A stretch of DNA of 64,000 nucleotides from UBA1402 sp964575345 (GCA_964575345.1 CAZNQD010000008.1:1-64000); one strand, 5' to 3'. Shown: positions 27,534 through 36,684, counted from the stretch's first letter. The notes: a model not told the origin generated them from the letters alone. Made by a program: numbers and translations.

Positions 27534-27904
27534 ATTTTGAAATAAAAATAAGAGATGATTATAGCCTGTTGATAGTGTTTATAATTCAACAGATTTAGTA
27601 TTATCAACAAAAATAAAAAGTTATAGAGAAGTAATCAAGTACTTATTAACAATATAATCAGTTGAATTTAAATTAAATAAAAGACTTATCAACATAGATG
27701 ACCTGCCCTTGGGACAGTACCTGTTAATAACTGACCTTGTTGAAAACCCACTTTTATTTGTTGAAAACTATTTTATAAATAAAGGATTAATAATTTGCAA
27801 TATTGAGCATTTCGATTACCCCTACGATTTTCGGAAAATCAAAATTTATTTATCAAAAGCTATCCACAATTATTGACAAGATTTCAACAGATATCGTATT
27901 TTTG
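27497..27904. other. Candidate chromosomal replication origin: cluster of DnaA-box-like 9-mers
   Basis: The 397-bp gap between the PCMD gene and mutS is AT-rich and otherwise empty apart from the mutS promoter. Plus-strand boxes are TTATCCACA (27497-27505, inside the PCMD stop region), TTATCAACA (27601-27609 and 27686-27694), TTATTAACA (27643-27651) and CTATCCACA (27860-27868). Minus-strand boxes are CTATCAACA (27567-27575), TTATTAACA (27722-27730) and TTTTCAACA (27738-27746 and 27759-27767). ATTTCAACA (27881-27889) is a weaker one. Very AT-rich stretches at 27664-27683 and 27768-27797 could unwind. Neither dnaA nor dnaN is in the window; mnmG (gidA) lies 11 kb away. The box density is seen directly; the origin role is inference. 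Confidence 0.5.
27873..27904 (+). promoter_or_regulatory. Predicted mutS promoter
   Basis: TTG (27873-27875), a 21-nt spacer and TATTTTTG (27897-27904) fit the Bacteroidota promoter pattern, 26 nt before the GTG start of mutS. The spacer overlaps a DnaA-box-like site (27881-27889), so DnaA binding could affect mutS transcription. Confidence 0.6.
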
Positions 27905-27930
27905 CAATTAGATCGAAATAAGTAAAGCCA

Positions 27931-30555
27931 GTGTCAGACAATATATCCAATACGCCCCTGATGAAGCAATATTTCAGCGTCAAAGCCAAATACCCTGACG
28001 CTGTTTTATTGTTCAGGGTAGGGGATTTTTATGAGACCTACGGCAAAGACGCTGTCGTAGCCGTCGAAATATTAAATATTGCTCTTACGTCCAAAGCCAA
28101 CGGACCGGCCGGAAAAATTGAAATGGCCGGTTTCCCTTTTCATGCGCTGGATACTTATTTACCAAAATTGGTCAGGGCAGGCAAGAGGGTAGCTATTTGT
28201 GACCAACTCGAAGACCCCAAAAAGACCAAAACCCTGGTCAAGAGAGGAGTCACCGAATTGGTAACGCCCGGAGTTTCAACCAACGATGCGGTATTGGATC
28301 ACGGTGAAAACAATTTTCTGGCGGCTTTGCATCTGGATCAAAAAAGAGCAGGAGTGGCCTTTTTGGATATATCAACCGGCGAATTTATTACCGCTGAAGG
28401 CAGTGTAGAATACGTTGACAAATTATTGAACTCATTCAATCCAAAAGAAATTTTGTACGAACGAAGCAAACGCTCTTTTTTTCAAAATAATTTTCATTAC
28501 AACGGCCCCCGCTTCGAGATGGAAGACTGGGTTTATACCGATGATTCCGCACGGACGCGTTTGTTGAAACATTTTCAAACCGCCAGCCTAAAAGGATTTG
28601 GCATTCAAAATATGCCTTTGGCCATAATAGCCTCCGCTTCGGTGCTTTACTACATGGATATGACTCAGCACCTACAATTGGGACATATACAGCAAATTGC
28701 CCGTATTGACGAAGATAATTATGTACGCTTGGACCGCTATACCATACGCAACCTTGAATTGTGCAACACCATAGGTCAGGAAGGCAAAAGCCTGTTAGAT
28801 ATACTGGACTCAACCTGCACACCCATGGGAAAACGCCAGCTGAGACGCTGGATATTATTTCCTCTGAATGACATAAAAGCAATTAAATCCAGGCAGCAGG
28901 TGGTGGAATTTTTTATGACTAATAAAGAAATTCATCAATACGTAAAAGAACGCCTGAGTCTGGTAGGCGACCTGGAGCGCATAGTGTCCAAAGTGGCTGT
29001 GGGCAGGGTCTCACCAAGAGAAGTAGTGCATCTTAAAAACGCTCTGATGGCGGTGGCCGATATTAAGCATTACCTCAGCACTCAGCCTTTGGAAATAACA
29101 CCACCATTGATGTCAATGGTTCAGGCGCTGGATACTTGCGAAAGCCTTTGTATGCGGATTACTGCCGAACTGGTCGAAAATCCTCCCATAGCTCTGAACC
29201 GGGGCGAAGTAATACGTAGGGGTGTAAACGAAGAATTGGACGAATTACGAAATCTGTCTACTTCGGGCAAGGAATACCTGCAAAGACTGCAGGAAAGAGA
29301 AAGTCAAAAAACCGGTATAGGCAGCCTGAAAGTCAGTTTTAATAATGTGTTCGGCTACTACATGGAAGTACGCAACGTACACAAGGACAAAGTACCCGAA
29401 AACTGGATACGCAAGCAAACACTAGTCAATGCTGAGCGATATATTACCCCGGAGCTCAAGGAATACGAAGAAAAAATTCTCGGAGCCGAAGAGCGCATTT
29501 CTCAGATTGAAAGCGATATTTTCAATGCCCTGGTCCTGGATCTGGTCAGTTTTGTAAGCATTATTCAGAGCAACGCTGCCCTGCTGTCGCAACTCGATTG
29601 TTTGCTTTCTTTTGCCGAAGTTTCGGGCCAGAACAATTATCGTAAACCTCAACTAAGCGATTCCGACGAAATCATTATTAAAGCCGGACGCCATCCCGTC
29701 ATCGAAAAACAACTGCCCGACGGAGAAGTTTACATAAGCAACGATGTGTTTATGGACAATAAAAGCGAGCAGATTCTAATCATAACAGGACCAAATATGG
29801 CCGGAAAATCAGCCCTGATCCGACAGACAGCCCTGATTGTGATTATGGCACAAACGGGTTGTTTTGTGCCGGCAGAAGAGGCTCAGATAGGACTGGTCGA
29901 TAAGGTTTTTACCAGGGTGGGGGCCTCTGACAATCTTTCCCTGGGTGAATCTACTTTTATGGTAGAAATGCTCGAAGCCGCCGATATTCTGAACAATATA
30001 ACTCCGCGCAGCCTGGTGCTTTTCGACGAATTAGGCCGGGGAACCAGTACCTACGACGGCATTTCCATAGCCTGGGCCATAGTGGAATACATCCACGAAC
30101 AGCCCAAAGCCAGAGCAAAAACACTTTTTGCCACCCATTATCATGAGCTGAACGAAATGGAAAAAACCTTTTCCCGTATCCGTAATTACCACATCGCGGT
30201 AAAAGAAGCAGACAATAAGGTGATTTTTCTTCGCAAAATGCGCCGCGGCGGCAGTGAACACAGCTTTGGTATACACGTGGCCAGAATGGCCGGTATGCCC
30301 CCCAGTATAGTAAACAGGGCTAATCATATACTGCAGGAATTCGAAACAGGCCAGCAGGGGAAAGTGCTGGCTAAGCCGGTTTCAAAGCTGGCCGAAAAAC
30401 GTGAAGGTTTACAGTTGAGCTTCTTTCAGCTGGACGATCCGGTGCTTTCACAGGTAAGGGACGAAATTCTCAGAGTGGATGTAAACAACCTGACCCCTAT
30501 GGAGGCACTCAATAAGCTGAACGAGATAAAAAAGATCATTCGGGGCAAAGCATAA
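27931..30555 (+). CDS. mutS: DNA mismatch repair protein MutS
   Basis: This 874-residue ATPase recognises mismatches and recruits MutL. The N-terminal mismatch-binding motif is GDFYETYG. Connector, lever and clamp domains fill the middle, and the ATPase domain has GPNMAGKSALIRQ (Walker A), SLGESTFMVEM, LVLFDELGRGTSTYDG (Walker B) and ATHYHEL. The C-terminal dimerisation tail is present. The start codon is GTG at 27931, giving MSDNISNTPLMKQY; the next Met, at residue 11, is too close to the mismatch motif to be preferred. Length is normal. Confidence 0.97.
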   Translation: MSDNISNTPLMKQYFSVKAKYPDAVLLFRVGDFYETYGKDAVVAVEILNIALTSKANGPAGKIEMAGFPFHALDTYLPKLVRAGKRVAICDQLEDPKKTKTLVKRGVTELVTPGVSTNDAVLDHGENNFLAALHLDQKRAGVAFLDISTGEFITAEGSVEYVDKLLNSFNPKEILYERSKRSFFQNNFHYNGPRFEMEDWVYTDDSARTRLLKHFQTASLKGFGIQNMPLAIIASASVLYYMDMTQHLQLGHIQQIARIDEDNYVRLDRYTIRNLELCNTIGQEGKSLLDILDSTCTPMGKRQLRRWILFPLNDIKAIKSRQQVVEFFMTNKEIHQYVKERLSLVGDLERIVSKVAVGRVSPREVVHLKNALMAVADIKHYLSTQPLEITPPLMSMVQALDTCESLCMRITAELVENPPIALNRGEVIRRGVNEELDELRNLSTSGKEYLQRLQERESQKTGIGSLKVSFNNVFGYYMEVRNVHKDKVPENWIRKQTLVNAERYITPELKEYEEKILGAEERISQIESDIFNALVLDLVSFVSIIQSNAALLSQLDCLLSFAEVSGQNNYRKPQLSDSDEIIIKAGRHPVIEKQLPDGEVYISNDVFMDNKSEQILIITGPNMAGKSALIRQTALIVIMAQTGCFVPAEEAQIGLVDKVFTRVGASDNLSLGESTFMVEMLEAADILNNITPRSLVLFDELGRGTSTYDGISIAWAIVEYIHEQPKARAKTLFATHYHELNEMEKTFSRIRNYHIAVKEADNKVIFLRKMRRGGSEHSFGIHVARMAGMPPSIVNRANHILQEFETGQQGKVLAKPVSKLAEKREGLQLSFFQLDDPVLSQVRDEILRVDVNNLTPMEALNKLNEIKKIIRGKA

Positions 30556-30602
30556 GCAACGTAAAGTACCGTAAAAGCTGGTGCCTTGCAAAACAGGTCA
30601 GA

Positions 30603-31706
30603 TTAAACATTGAAACGGAAATGCATGATATCACCGTCCTGCACTACATAGTCCTTGCCTTCTACGTACATTTTACCGGCTTCTCTCACGGCCTGCTCCG
30701 AACCAAAGCTGAGATAATCCTCGTATTTGATGACTTCGGCCCGAATAAATCCTTTTTCAAAATCACTGTGGATTACACCTGCACAGACGGGAGCTTTGCT
30801 GCCGGTTTTAAAAGGCCAGGCCCGGACTTCGAGAGGGCCTGCGGTTAAGAAAACACTAAGATTCAACAATTTATAGGCAGCTTTGATAAGGCGGTTCACG
30901 CCGGATTCCTCCAGACCCAGCTCTTGTAAAAACAAACTGCGTTCTTCGGCGTCTTCGAATTCGGCAATTTCCGATTCAATTTTGGCGGCTACCACCAGCA
31001 GCTCTGAATCTTCTTCCTGAATGGCCCCCCGAACCATATCAACATAGCGGTTGCCTTTGAGAGTGGAGGCCTCGTCTACGTTACAGAGGTAAAGCACTGG
31101 TTTGTTGGTTAACAAAAACAGGTCATGGGCAATTTTTTGTTCGTCTTTAGTCTCAAATTGTACCGTACGGGCCGACTTGCCCTGTTCCAGGGCCAGCTTG
31201 TAACGCAGCAGTACTTCGTAAGCCAGTTTGGCCTGCTTGTCGCCTCCGGTCTGGGCCTGTTTCTGTACTTTACTGATGCGGCTGTCGATGGTTTCCAGGT
31301 CTTTGATTTGCAATTCGTAGTCGATGATTTCCTTATCCCTGACAGGATCTATCGCTCCGTTGACGTGAGCAATATTACTGTCGTCGAAGCAGCGCAGCAC
31401 GTGTATGATGGCATCGGTTTCGCGAATGTTGCCCAAAAATTTGTTTCCCAGGCCTTCTCCTTTGCTGGCTCCCTTGACCAGTCCGGCAATATCGACAATC
31501 TCGACGGTAGTGGGTACTATGCGCTTGGGATTGACCAATTTGGCCAGTTCGTTCAAACGTTCATCGGGTACTGTGATAACACCCACATTGGGTTCAATAG
31601 TACAAAAGGGGAAATTGGCCGCCTGAGCTTTAGTGCTGGACAGACAATTGAAAAGGGTGGATTTGCCCACGTTGGGTAATCCTATAATGCCGCATTGAAG
31701 TGCCAT
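30603..31706 (-). CDS. ychF: YchF/OLA1-family ATP/GTP-binding protein
   Basis: This 367-residue P-loop NTPase of the Obg-related YchF group binds ribosomes and preferentially hydrolyses ATP. Motifs are GLPNVGKSTLFN (G1), VDIAGLVKGASKGEGLGN (G3) and an NVDE-type G4. An inserted coiled-coil and a C-terminal TGS domain follow (FLTAGPLEVRAW onward, ending GDIMHFRFNV). The ATG at 31706 follows a TTG-N20-TACTTTTG promoter. It converges on mutS with 47 bp between stops, where I saw no strong terminator. Confidence 0.96.
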   Translation of the reverse strand: MALQCGIIGLPNVGKSTLFNCLSSTKAQAANFPFCTIEPNVGVITVPDERLNELAKLVNPKRIVPTTVEIVDIAGLVKGASKGEGLGNKFLGNIRETDAIIHVLRCFDDSNIAHVNGAIDPVRDKEIIDYELQIKDLETIDSRISKVQKQAQTGGDKQAKLAYEVLLRYKLALEQGKSARTVQFETKDEQKIAHDLFLLTNKPVLYLCNVDEASTLKGNRYVDMVRGAIQEEDSELLVVAAKIESEIAEFEDAEERSLFLQELGLEESGVNRLIKAAYKLLNLSVFLTAGPLEVRAWPFKTGSKAPVCAGVIHSDFEKGFIRAEVIKYEDYLSFGSEQAVREAGKMYVEGKDYVVQDGDIMHFRFNV

Positions 31707-31726
31707 ATATTAAATAAATAAAAGCC

Positions 31727-31757
31727 CAAAAGTACAAAAAACATCAATGCGCTTCAA
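31727..31757 (-). promoter_or_regulatory. Predicted ychF promoter
   Basis: The minus strand reads TTG (31755-31757), a 20-nt spacer and TACTTTTG (31727-31734), 21 nt before the ychF ATG. The upstream half overlaps the last codons of polA. Confidence 0.55.
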
Positions 31758-34722
31758 GCCAATTCTTGCCCACGCCTATTTCGGCCCTGATGGGTACTAT
31801 GAATGGAGCCGCATTTTCCATTTCGTAAATAATCATTTTTTTAACTTGTTCCAGTTCTTCTTCGGGCACAATGAAATCGAGTTCGTCGTGCACCTGCAGA
31901 ATCATTTTTGTTTTTAGCTGAGCCGATTCAATGGCCTTATGGATCCTGACCATGGCAATTTTGATCAGGTCAGCGGCTGTGCCCTGAATAGGCGCGTTGA
32001 TGGCGTTCCGTTCGGCATAAGACCTTACAACGGCGTTGCGCGATTGAATGTCGGGCAGATAGCGTTTGCGGTGAAAGACCGTTTCTACCCAGTTGTTTTC
32101 GCGGGCCATCTGTATAGAATAATCCATATAGGCCTTGATTTTGGGATAGGTTTCAAAATAACCCTCAATCAGTTCTTTGGCTTCTGTGCGTGAAACACCC
32201 ATTCTTTCGGCCAGGCCGAAGGTAGAAATGCCGTAGATAATCCCAAAATTGGCGGTTTTGGCTTTACGGCGCATATCCTGGCTGACTTCTTCTAGCGGCA
32301 GCTTAAAGATTTTGGCAGCCGTGGCTGCGTGAATGTCCTGGTTCAGCCTGAAAGCTTCAATCATATTCTCGTCTTTGCTCAGGTGGGCCATTATGCGCAG
32401 TTCAATCTGAGAATAATCGGCCGATAAAAAGAACTCTCCCGGACCGGCCGAAAATACTCTGCGAATTTCTCTTCCCTGGTCGTCACGGATGGGGATATTT
32501 TGCAGGTTGGGATTGCTGGAACTCAGTCTGCCGGTAGCCGTTACGGCCTGGTTGAAGGAGGTATGGATTTTGCCTGTTTTCGGATTGATGAGCAGGGGCA
32601 GGGCGTCGATGTAGGTGCTGAGTAATTTTTTTAATCCTCGGTAGTCCAATATTTTACCAACAACGGGATGTTTGCTTCTCAGAGTTTCCAATATTTCTTC
32701 GGAGGTGGAATACTGGCCTGTTTTGGTGCGTTTTGCTTTGTCGGTAATGTGAAAGTGTTCAAACAATATTTCTCCGACCTGTTTCGCAGAGTTAATATTG
32801 AAAGCCGTTCCTGCCAGTGCGTAAATTTCCTGTTCAATACTGTTCAGTTTTTCTGTAAGCAGTACAGAAGAGCTCCTGAGTGCTTCGGTATCAATATACA
32901 CTCCGCTGTTCTCCATTTCAGCGAGCACATAGATGAGCGGGGCTTCAATTTCGTAATATAAGTTGTCCAGGCCTTCGTGTTGTATCTCCGCTTCAAGTTT
33001 GCTTTTGAGTTGTAAACAGAGATCTGCCTGCTCACAGAAGTAGTCAGCTGGCAATTCTAATTTAGGATTCTGCAGGCTGCCCTGATTTTTTTCTTTTAGC
33101 TCCGGCAGGGCTTCTTGGGTAAGGCATTGGTAGTTGAGGTAGCTTTTGGCCAAAAAGTCGAGGTTATGCCTTAATTCGGGTTGAATAAGATAATGAGCTA
33201 TGAGGATGTCAAAAAGAGGCCCGGCTAATAAAAGTTCATAATTGCGTAAGAGCAGTATTTCGTTCTTTAAATCGTAGGAAATTTTAAGACTGTGTTTATT
33301 TTCAAAAATTGGTTTGAAAGAATTCAGCAGTTCCCGGCAATTTTTTTGGTTGTCGGGGCAGGGCAGGTAGTAAGCTTTGTTTTTTTCTTTTGCAAAGGCT
33401 ATTCCGGCCAGCTGTGCATTCATAGCCTCTGTTCCCCGTTTTTTTGTGCTAAAAGCAAAATAATTTGACTCAGAAAATTCTTTGATAAAAAGCCGGATTT
33501 CCTCCTCATTATCAAGAATATGGTAGGAGTGAACCGTGGTTTTTAAGCTGTTGAGAATCGATTCTGGCAAATAGCCTGCAGAATCGTCTTGATTTAGTGC
33601 AGGCAAATTGTCTGTAAACAAGTCGTTTCCTAAAACATTCTGCTGAGTCCTGACTTTTGTTTGTAATGTCGGATTAGCAGCAACAGTATTGCCCTGTTCA
33701 TCCCAAAGTGAAGTTTGCAAATGTGCTCCTTCCGGATTTTTTTTGCCTGCCCCGGGTTGTGAAGCCTCCACAAAAATCGGTGTAAAAATATTTTTTTCTT
33801 CAGCGGGGTCGACAGAATAATTCTTTTGTGGTTCAGCGTAAGAATTCGAAGCGCTGATTTTTTTCATAAGTGCCCTGAATTCCAATTGCTCGAAAATGCT
33901 CATTATTTTTTTTTCGTTACGTGGAACCATCCGAAATTCTTCTTCGACAAATTCGATGGGGACGTCTCGTTTGATGGTGGCAAGAAAACGGGAAAAAAGA
34001 ATTTGATCCCGATTGTTCTCCACTTTTTCTTTGACGGAGCCTTTTAATTTATCGGTATTTTTAAATAAAGTATCCACATCACCAAATTCGGCGATTAATT
34101 TTTGAGCGGTCACTATACCAATACCCGGACAACCCGGGATATTGTCGGAAGCATCGCCCATAAGGCTCAACAGATCAATTATCTGGCAGGGGTGTTTCAG
34201 GCCGAATTTGTTATTCACTTCTTCTATTCCCATCACTTCAAATTCAGAAGAACCATAGCGGGGACGATAAATAAATGAATGCTCCGAAACCAGCTGGCCG
34301 AAATCCTTATCGGGGGTCATCATATATGTTTCAAAGCCTTCTTTTTCGGCTTTGAGCGATAAAGTGCCTATAACATCGTCGGCTTCAAAACCCTCTACTT
34401 CGAGAATAGGAATTTGATAGGCTTTAAGTATTTCTTTGATGTAGGGGATAGACCAGCTTATGGTTTCCGGCGTTTTTTCGCGTTGGGCCTTATAGGCTTC
34501 AAAGGCTCTGTGCCTGAAAGTAGGGCCGGGAGGATCGAATGCTACGGCCAAATGAGAAGGATTTTCTCGTTTGAGCAGATCTTCGAGGGTATTAACAAAA
34601 CCAAAAATGGCTGATGTGTTTTCGCCCTTAGAATTGATGCGGGGATTTTTAATAAATGCATAATACGACCTGTAAATCAAGGCATAAGCGTCGAGTAAAA
34701 AAAGCCTGTTCGATGTTGACAT
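31744..34722 (-). CDS. polA: DNA polymerase I, with degenerate 3'-5' proofreading site
   Basis: This 992-residue enzyme acts in Okazaki-fragment processing and repair. The 5'-nuclease domain (about 1-290) is intact, with LFLLDAYALIYRSYYAF, GFEADDVIGT and MGDASDNIPG. The polymerase domain is intact, with DYSQIELRIMAHLS, RRKAKTANFGIIYG and QVHDELDF. In the 3'-5' exonuclease domain (about 400-590) the DxE motif is replaced by FAFSTKK (S425, K427). The residue equivalent to D424 is E488, and D501 is Q565 (YFCEQAD). Proofreading is therefore probably lost. The linker at about 295-395 is poorly conserved and extends the protein beyond the E. coli length. Confidence 0.96.
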   Translation of the reverse strand: MSTSNRLFLLDAYALIYRSYYAFIKNPRINSKGENTSAIFGFVNTLEDLLKRENPSHLAVAFDPPGPTFRHRAFEAYKAQREKTPETISWSIPYIKEILKAYQIPILEVEGFEADDVIGTLSLKAEKEGFETYMMTPDKDFGQLVSEHSFIYRPRYGSSEFEVMGIEEVNNKFGLKHPCQIIDLLSLMGDASDNIPGCPGIGIVTAQKLIAEFGDVDTLFKNTDKLKGSVKEKVENNRDQILFSRFLATIKRDVPIEFVEEEFRMVPRNEKKIMSIFEQLEFRALMKKISASNSYAEPQKNYSVDPAEEKNIFTPIFVEASQPGAGKKNPEGAHLQTSLWDEQGNTVAANPTLQTKVRTQQNVLGNDLFTDNLPALNQDDSAGYLPESILNSLKTTVHSYHILDNEEEIRLFIKEFSESNYFAFSTKKRGTEAMNAQLAGIAFAKEKNKAYYLPCPDNQKNCRELLNSFKPIFENKHSLKISYDLKNEILLLRNYELLLAGPLFDILIAHYLIQPELRHNLDFLAKSYLNYQCLTQEALPELKEKNQGSLQNPKLELPADYFCEQADLCLQLKSKLEAEIQHEGLDNLYYEIEAPLIYVLAEMENSGVYIDTEALRSSSVLLTEKLNSIEQEIYALAGTAFNINSAKQVGEILFEHFHITDKAKRTKTGQYSTSEEILETLRSKHPVVGKILDYRGLKKLLSTYIDALPLLINPKTGKIHTSFNQAVTATGRLSSSNPNLQNIPIRDDQGREIRRVFSAGPGEFFLSADYSQIELRIMAHLSKDENMIEAFRLNQDIHAATAAKIFKLPLEEVSQDMRRKAKTANFGIIYGISTFGLAERMGVSRTEAKELIEGYFETYPKIKAYMDYSIQMARENNWVETVFHRKRYLPDIQSRNAVVRSYAERNAINAPIQGTAADLIKIAMVRIHKAIESAQLKTKMILQVHDELDFIVPEEELEQVKKMIIYEMENAAPFIVPIRAEIGVGKNWLEAH

Positions 34723-34773
34723 AGTTGAGTTTGAAGTGATTGGTGTGTAAAGGTATAAAATATAGCAAGATAT

Positions 34774-34799
34774 AGCTTCATAGATGAAGCTTGTTTTTT
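34774..34799 (+). terminator. Terminator-like hairpin between polA and the prenyl synthetase gene
   Basis: AGCTTC (34774-34779) pairs with GAAGCT (34786-34791) across a 6-nt loop that can pair further, followed by TGTTTTTT. It reads as an intrinsic terminator on the plus strand, yet both flanking genes point away from it and the next promoter lies downstream. It may end a short antisense or small RNA starting near the polA 5' end, or may have no role. Confidence 0.35.
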
Positions 34800-34833
34800 A
34801 AATTGCGGTTATGTGTATGACAGGAATTATCCT

Positions 34834-34841
34834 TAAATTTG
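34834..34841 (+). promoter_or_regulatory. Putative -7 element for the polyprenyl synthetase gene
   Basis: TAAATTTG matches TAnnTTTG and ends 18 nt before the ATG at 34860. A clear -33 partner was not seen. Confidence 0.45.
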
Positions 34842-34859
34842 CAGGCTGATTAATTTTTT

Positions 34860-35840
34860 ATGATCGATTTGATTCGACGGCCCATCGAAAAGGAATTTCT
34901 TTTGTATCAGGAAACGTACAAGAAAGCCCTGGAAACCGACAATCCCATATTGTCCCAGGTGGTGGGGTATTTAAACGGATCCCTCGGTAAAGAAATACGT
35001 CCGATAATACTATTGCTTTCATCGGCACTTTTCGGCCCGGTAGGGCAGACCTCGGTCAACATTGCCGCTTCCTTGCAAATTCTGCATACCGCCAGCCTTT
35101 TGCACGACGATGTGGTAGATGAAACCTATCAACGCAGATCAAAGAATTCCATCAATGCCATTTGGAAAAACAAAGTGGCCATCTTATCGGGTGATTATTA
35201 TTTATCCAAAGTCATCGAGATTGCTTCTAAATCGGGGCGGGTCGATATCATTACGGAAATAGGAAAGCTTGGTGCCAGTCTGGCCGATGGCGAATTGTTA
35301 CAACTTCATGTTAGTCAACAAAAAAATCCTACCGAAGCAAGTTATTTCAGCATAATCAACAAAAAAACCGCGCAGTTATTTGCTTTTTGCGCCAAAGCCG
35401 GCGCCATGGCTTCTTCGGCTAAGCCCGAAGAGGTAAATCGGCTGTCTTTGTTTGGGGAATATTTGGGTATTATTTTTCAATTAAAAGACGATTCTTTCGA
35501 CTATATATTGCCCACTCAATCGCGAAATATTCCTGGAAAGCCTACCGCAAACGATTTGCGGGAGGGTAAAGTGACTTTGCCGCTCATCTATGCTTTGGAA
35601 CATGGTGAAGAAAAGAAGGCAAGGTCCTACCGCGAAATCCTGGAAAAACGTCATTTTACTAAATACAATGTTCGTCGTATGTATCGCTTTGCCATCGACT
35701 CCGGAGGCTTGAATTATTTATCAAAAAAGATGGATGAATACACAGAAAAAGCTAAGAAAATTCTAGACCTGATCCCCGAGTCTGAGGCAAAGAAATCGCT
35801 GACTTTGTGCCTGGAATACGTTTCTAATCGCAATGTGTAA
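34860..35840 (+). CDS. ispB: Trans-polyprenyl diphosphate synthase (octaprenyl/solanesyl type)
   Basis: This 326-residue all-helical prenyltransferase condenses isopentenyl diphosphate onto an allylic primer to make the side chain of menaquinone. The first Asp-rich motif is LLHDDVVDETYQRR (D83, D84, D87) and the second is QLKDDSFDY (D210, D211, D214). The residues before the first motif lack the bulky aromatic pair of short-chain synthases (IAASLQILHTASLLHDD), consistent with a long product. Exact chain length cannot be read. It is transcribed alone on the plus strand, divergent from polA. Confidence 0.9.
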   Translation: MIDLIRRPIEKEFLLYQETYKKALETDNPILSQVVGYLNGSLGKEIRPIILLLSSALFGPVGQTSVNIAASLQILHTASLLHDDVVDETYQRRSKNSINAIWKNKVAILSGDYYLSKVIEIASKSGRVDIITEIGKLGASLADGELLQLHVSQQKNPTEASYFSIINKKTAQLFAFCAKAGAMASSAKPEEVNRLSLFGEYLGIIFQLKDDSFDYILPTQSRNIPGKPTANDLREGKVTLPLIYALEHGEEKKARSYREILEKRHFTKYNVRRMYRFAIDSGGLNYLSKKMDEYTEKAKKILDLIPESEAKKSLTLCLEYVSNRNV

Positions 35841-35862
35841 TTACTAAACTAAGCAGTTTTGC

Positions 35863-35896
35863 CCTGCAAAAATCAGATGTAAAACTATTTTGCAGG
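35863..35896. terminator. Candidate bidirectional hairpin between ispB and the mazG-like gene
   Basis: CCTGCAAAA (35863-35871) pairs perfectly with TTTTGCAGG (35888-35896) around a 16-nt loop, in the 56-bp gap between two convergent genes. There is no strong T-run outside the stem, so termination efficiency is doubtful. Confidence 0.35.
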
Positions 35897-36232
35897 CTAC
35901 GAATCTGATTTAAGTTTATGGTTTTTCTGGTGTCTGCTTTTATCGCGTTGTGTTTTTTTCTTCATGTTTTCGGCAAAGGCCTGTTCCAAATCAATTCCGG
36001 TTTGATTGGCCAGACAAATCAAAACCCATAAAACATCGGCCAATTCATCGCTAAGTTTCGATGTTTTTTCGATAGGCTTTTTGGATTGTTCTCCATATTC
36101 CCTGGCAATAATTCTGGCCACTTCGCCCACTTCTTCGCTCAACAGGGCCATATTGGTCAATTCGTTGAAGTAACGGACTCCGTACTGTTTAATCCAGGCG
36201 TCTACCTGAATTTGAGCTTCTTTCAAAGTCAT
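35897..36232 (-). CDS. MazG-like nucleotide pyrophosphohydrolase
   Basis: This 111-residue single-domain member of the MazG/all-alpha NTP-PPase superfamily hydrolyses non-canonical or surplus NTPs to NMP and PPi. Acidic metal-binding residues appear as LSEEVGEVARIIAREYG and LSDELADVLWVLICLAN. The short length matches house-cleaning MazG-like enzymes rather than two-domain MazG. The ATG at 36232 overlaps the dtd stop by 4 bp, so it is the last gene of the spmAB-to-mazG operon. The basic Lys/His-rich C-terminus (KKKTQRDKSRHQKNHK) is unusual. Confidence 0.88.
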   Translation of the reverse strand: MTLKEAQIQVDAWIKQYGVRYFNELTNMALLSEEVGEVARIIAREYGEQSKKPIEKTSKLSDELADVLWVLICLANQTGIDLEQAFAENMKKKTQRDKSRHQKNHKLKSDS

Positions 36233-36684
36233 TTTTTTCTGTTTTTAGAATCCAGTAAAATAGTTACAGGCCCATCGTTGATGAGTTCAACCAACATGTG
36301 GGCACCAAAAATTCCCTGTTCGGTCTTTTTGTTTAAAATTTTGTCGCAAAGAGAGCAAAAGTCTTGATACATAGCTTTTGCAACCTCGGGTTTACCGGCT
36401 TTGATATACGAAGGCCGATGTCCCTTTTGTGTGATAGCACATAAAGTAAATTGACTTATAACCAACAAATGGCCTCCATCTTGCATGATGGAAAGATTCA
36501 TAACTCCCTTTTCATCGTCGAAAATGCGAAGATGACAAATTTTTTCTGCCATCCAGATCAGGTCATCAGTTGCGTCGTTTTCTTCAATTCCGATAAATAC
36601 GAGCAAACCTCTGTCAATTCTGCCACAGATATTTTCATTTACAGAAACGGAGGCCTTGCCTACTCTTTGTATGACGGCTTTCAT
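36229..36684 (-). CDS. dtd: D-aminoacyl-tRNA deacylase
   Basis: This 151-residue enzyme removes D-amino acids, and mis-added glycine, from tRNA. The chirality-checking motifs are both present: LLVISQFTLCA (SQFTL) and NDGPVTI (the Gly-cisPro motif). It overlaps uvrC by 4 bp upstream and the mazG-like gene by 4 bp downstream, so all three are translationally coupled. Confidence 0.95.
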   Translation of the reverse strand: MKAVIQRVGKASVSVNENICGRIDRGLLVFIGIEENDATDDLIWMAEKICHLRIFDDEKGVMNLSIMQDGGHLLVISQFTLCAITQKGHRPSYIKAGKPEVAKAMYQDFCSLCDKILNKKTEQGIFGAHMLVELINDGPVTILLDSKNRKK

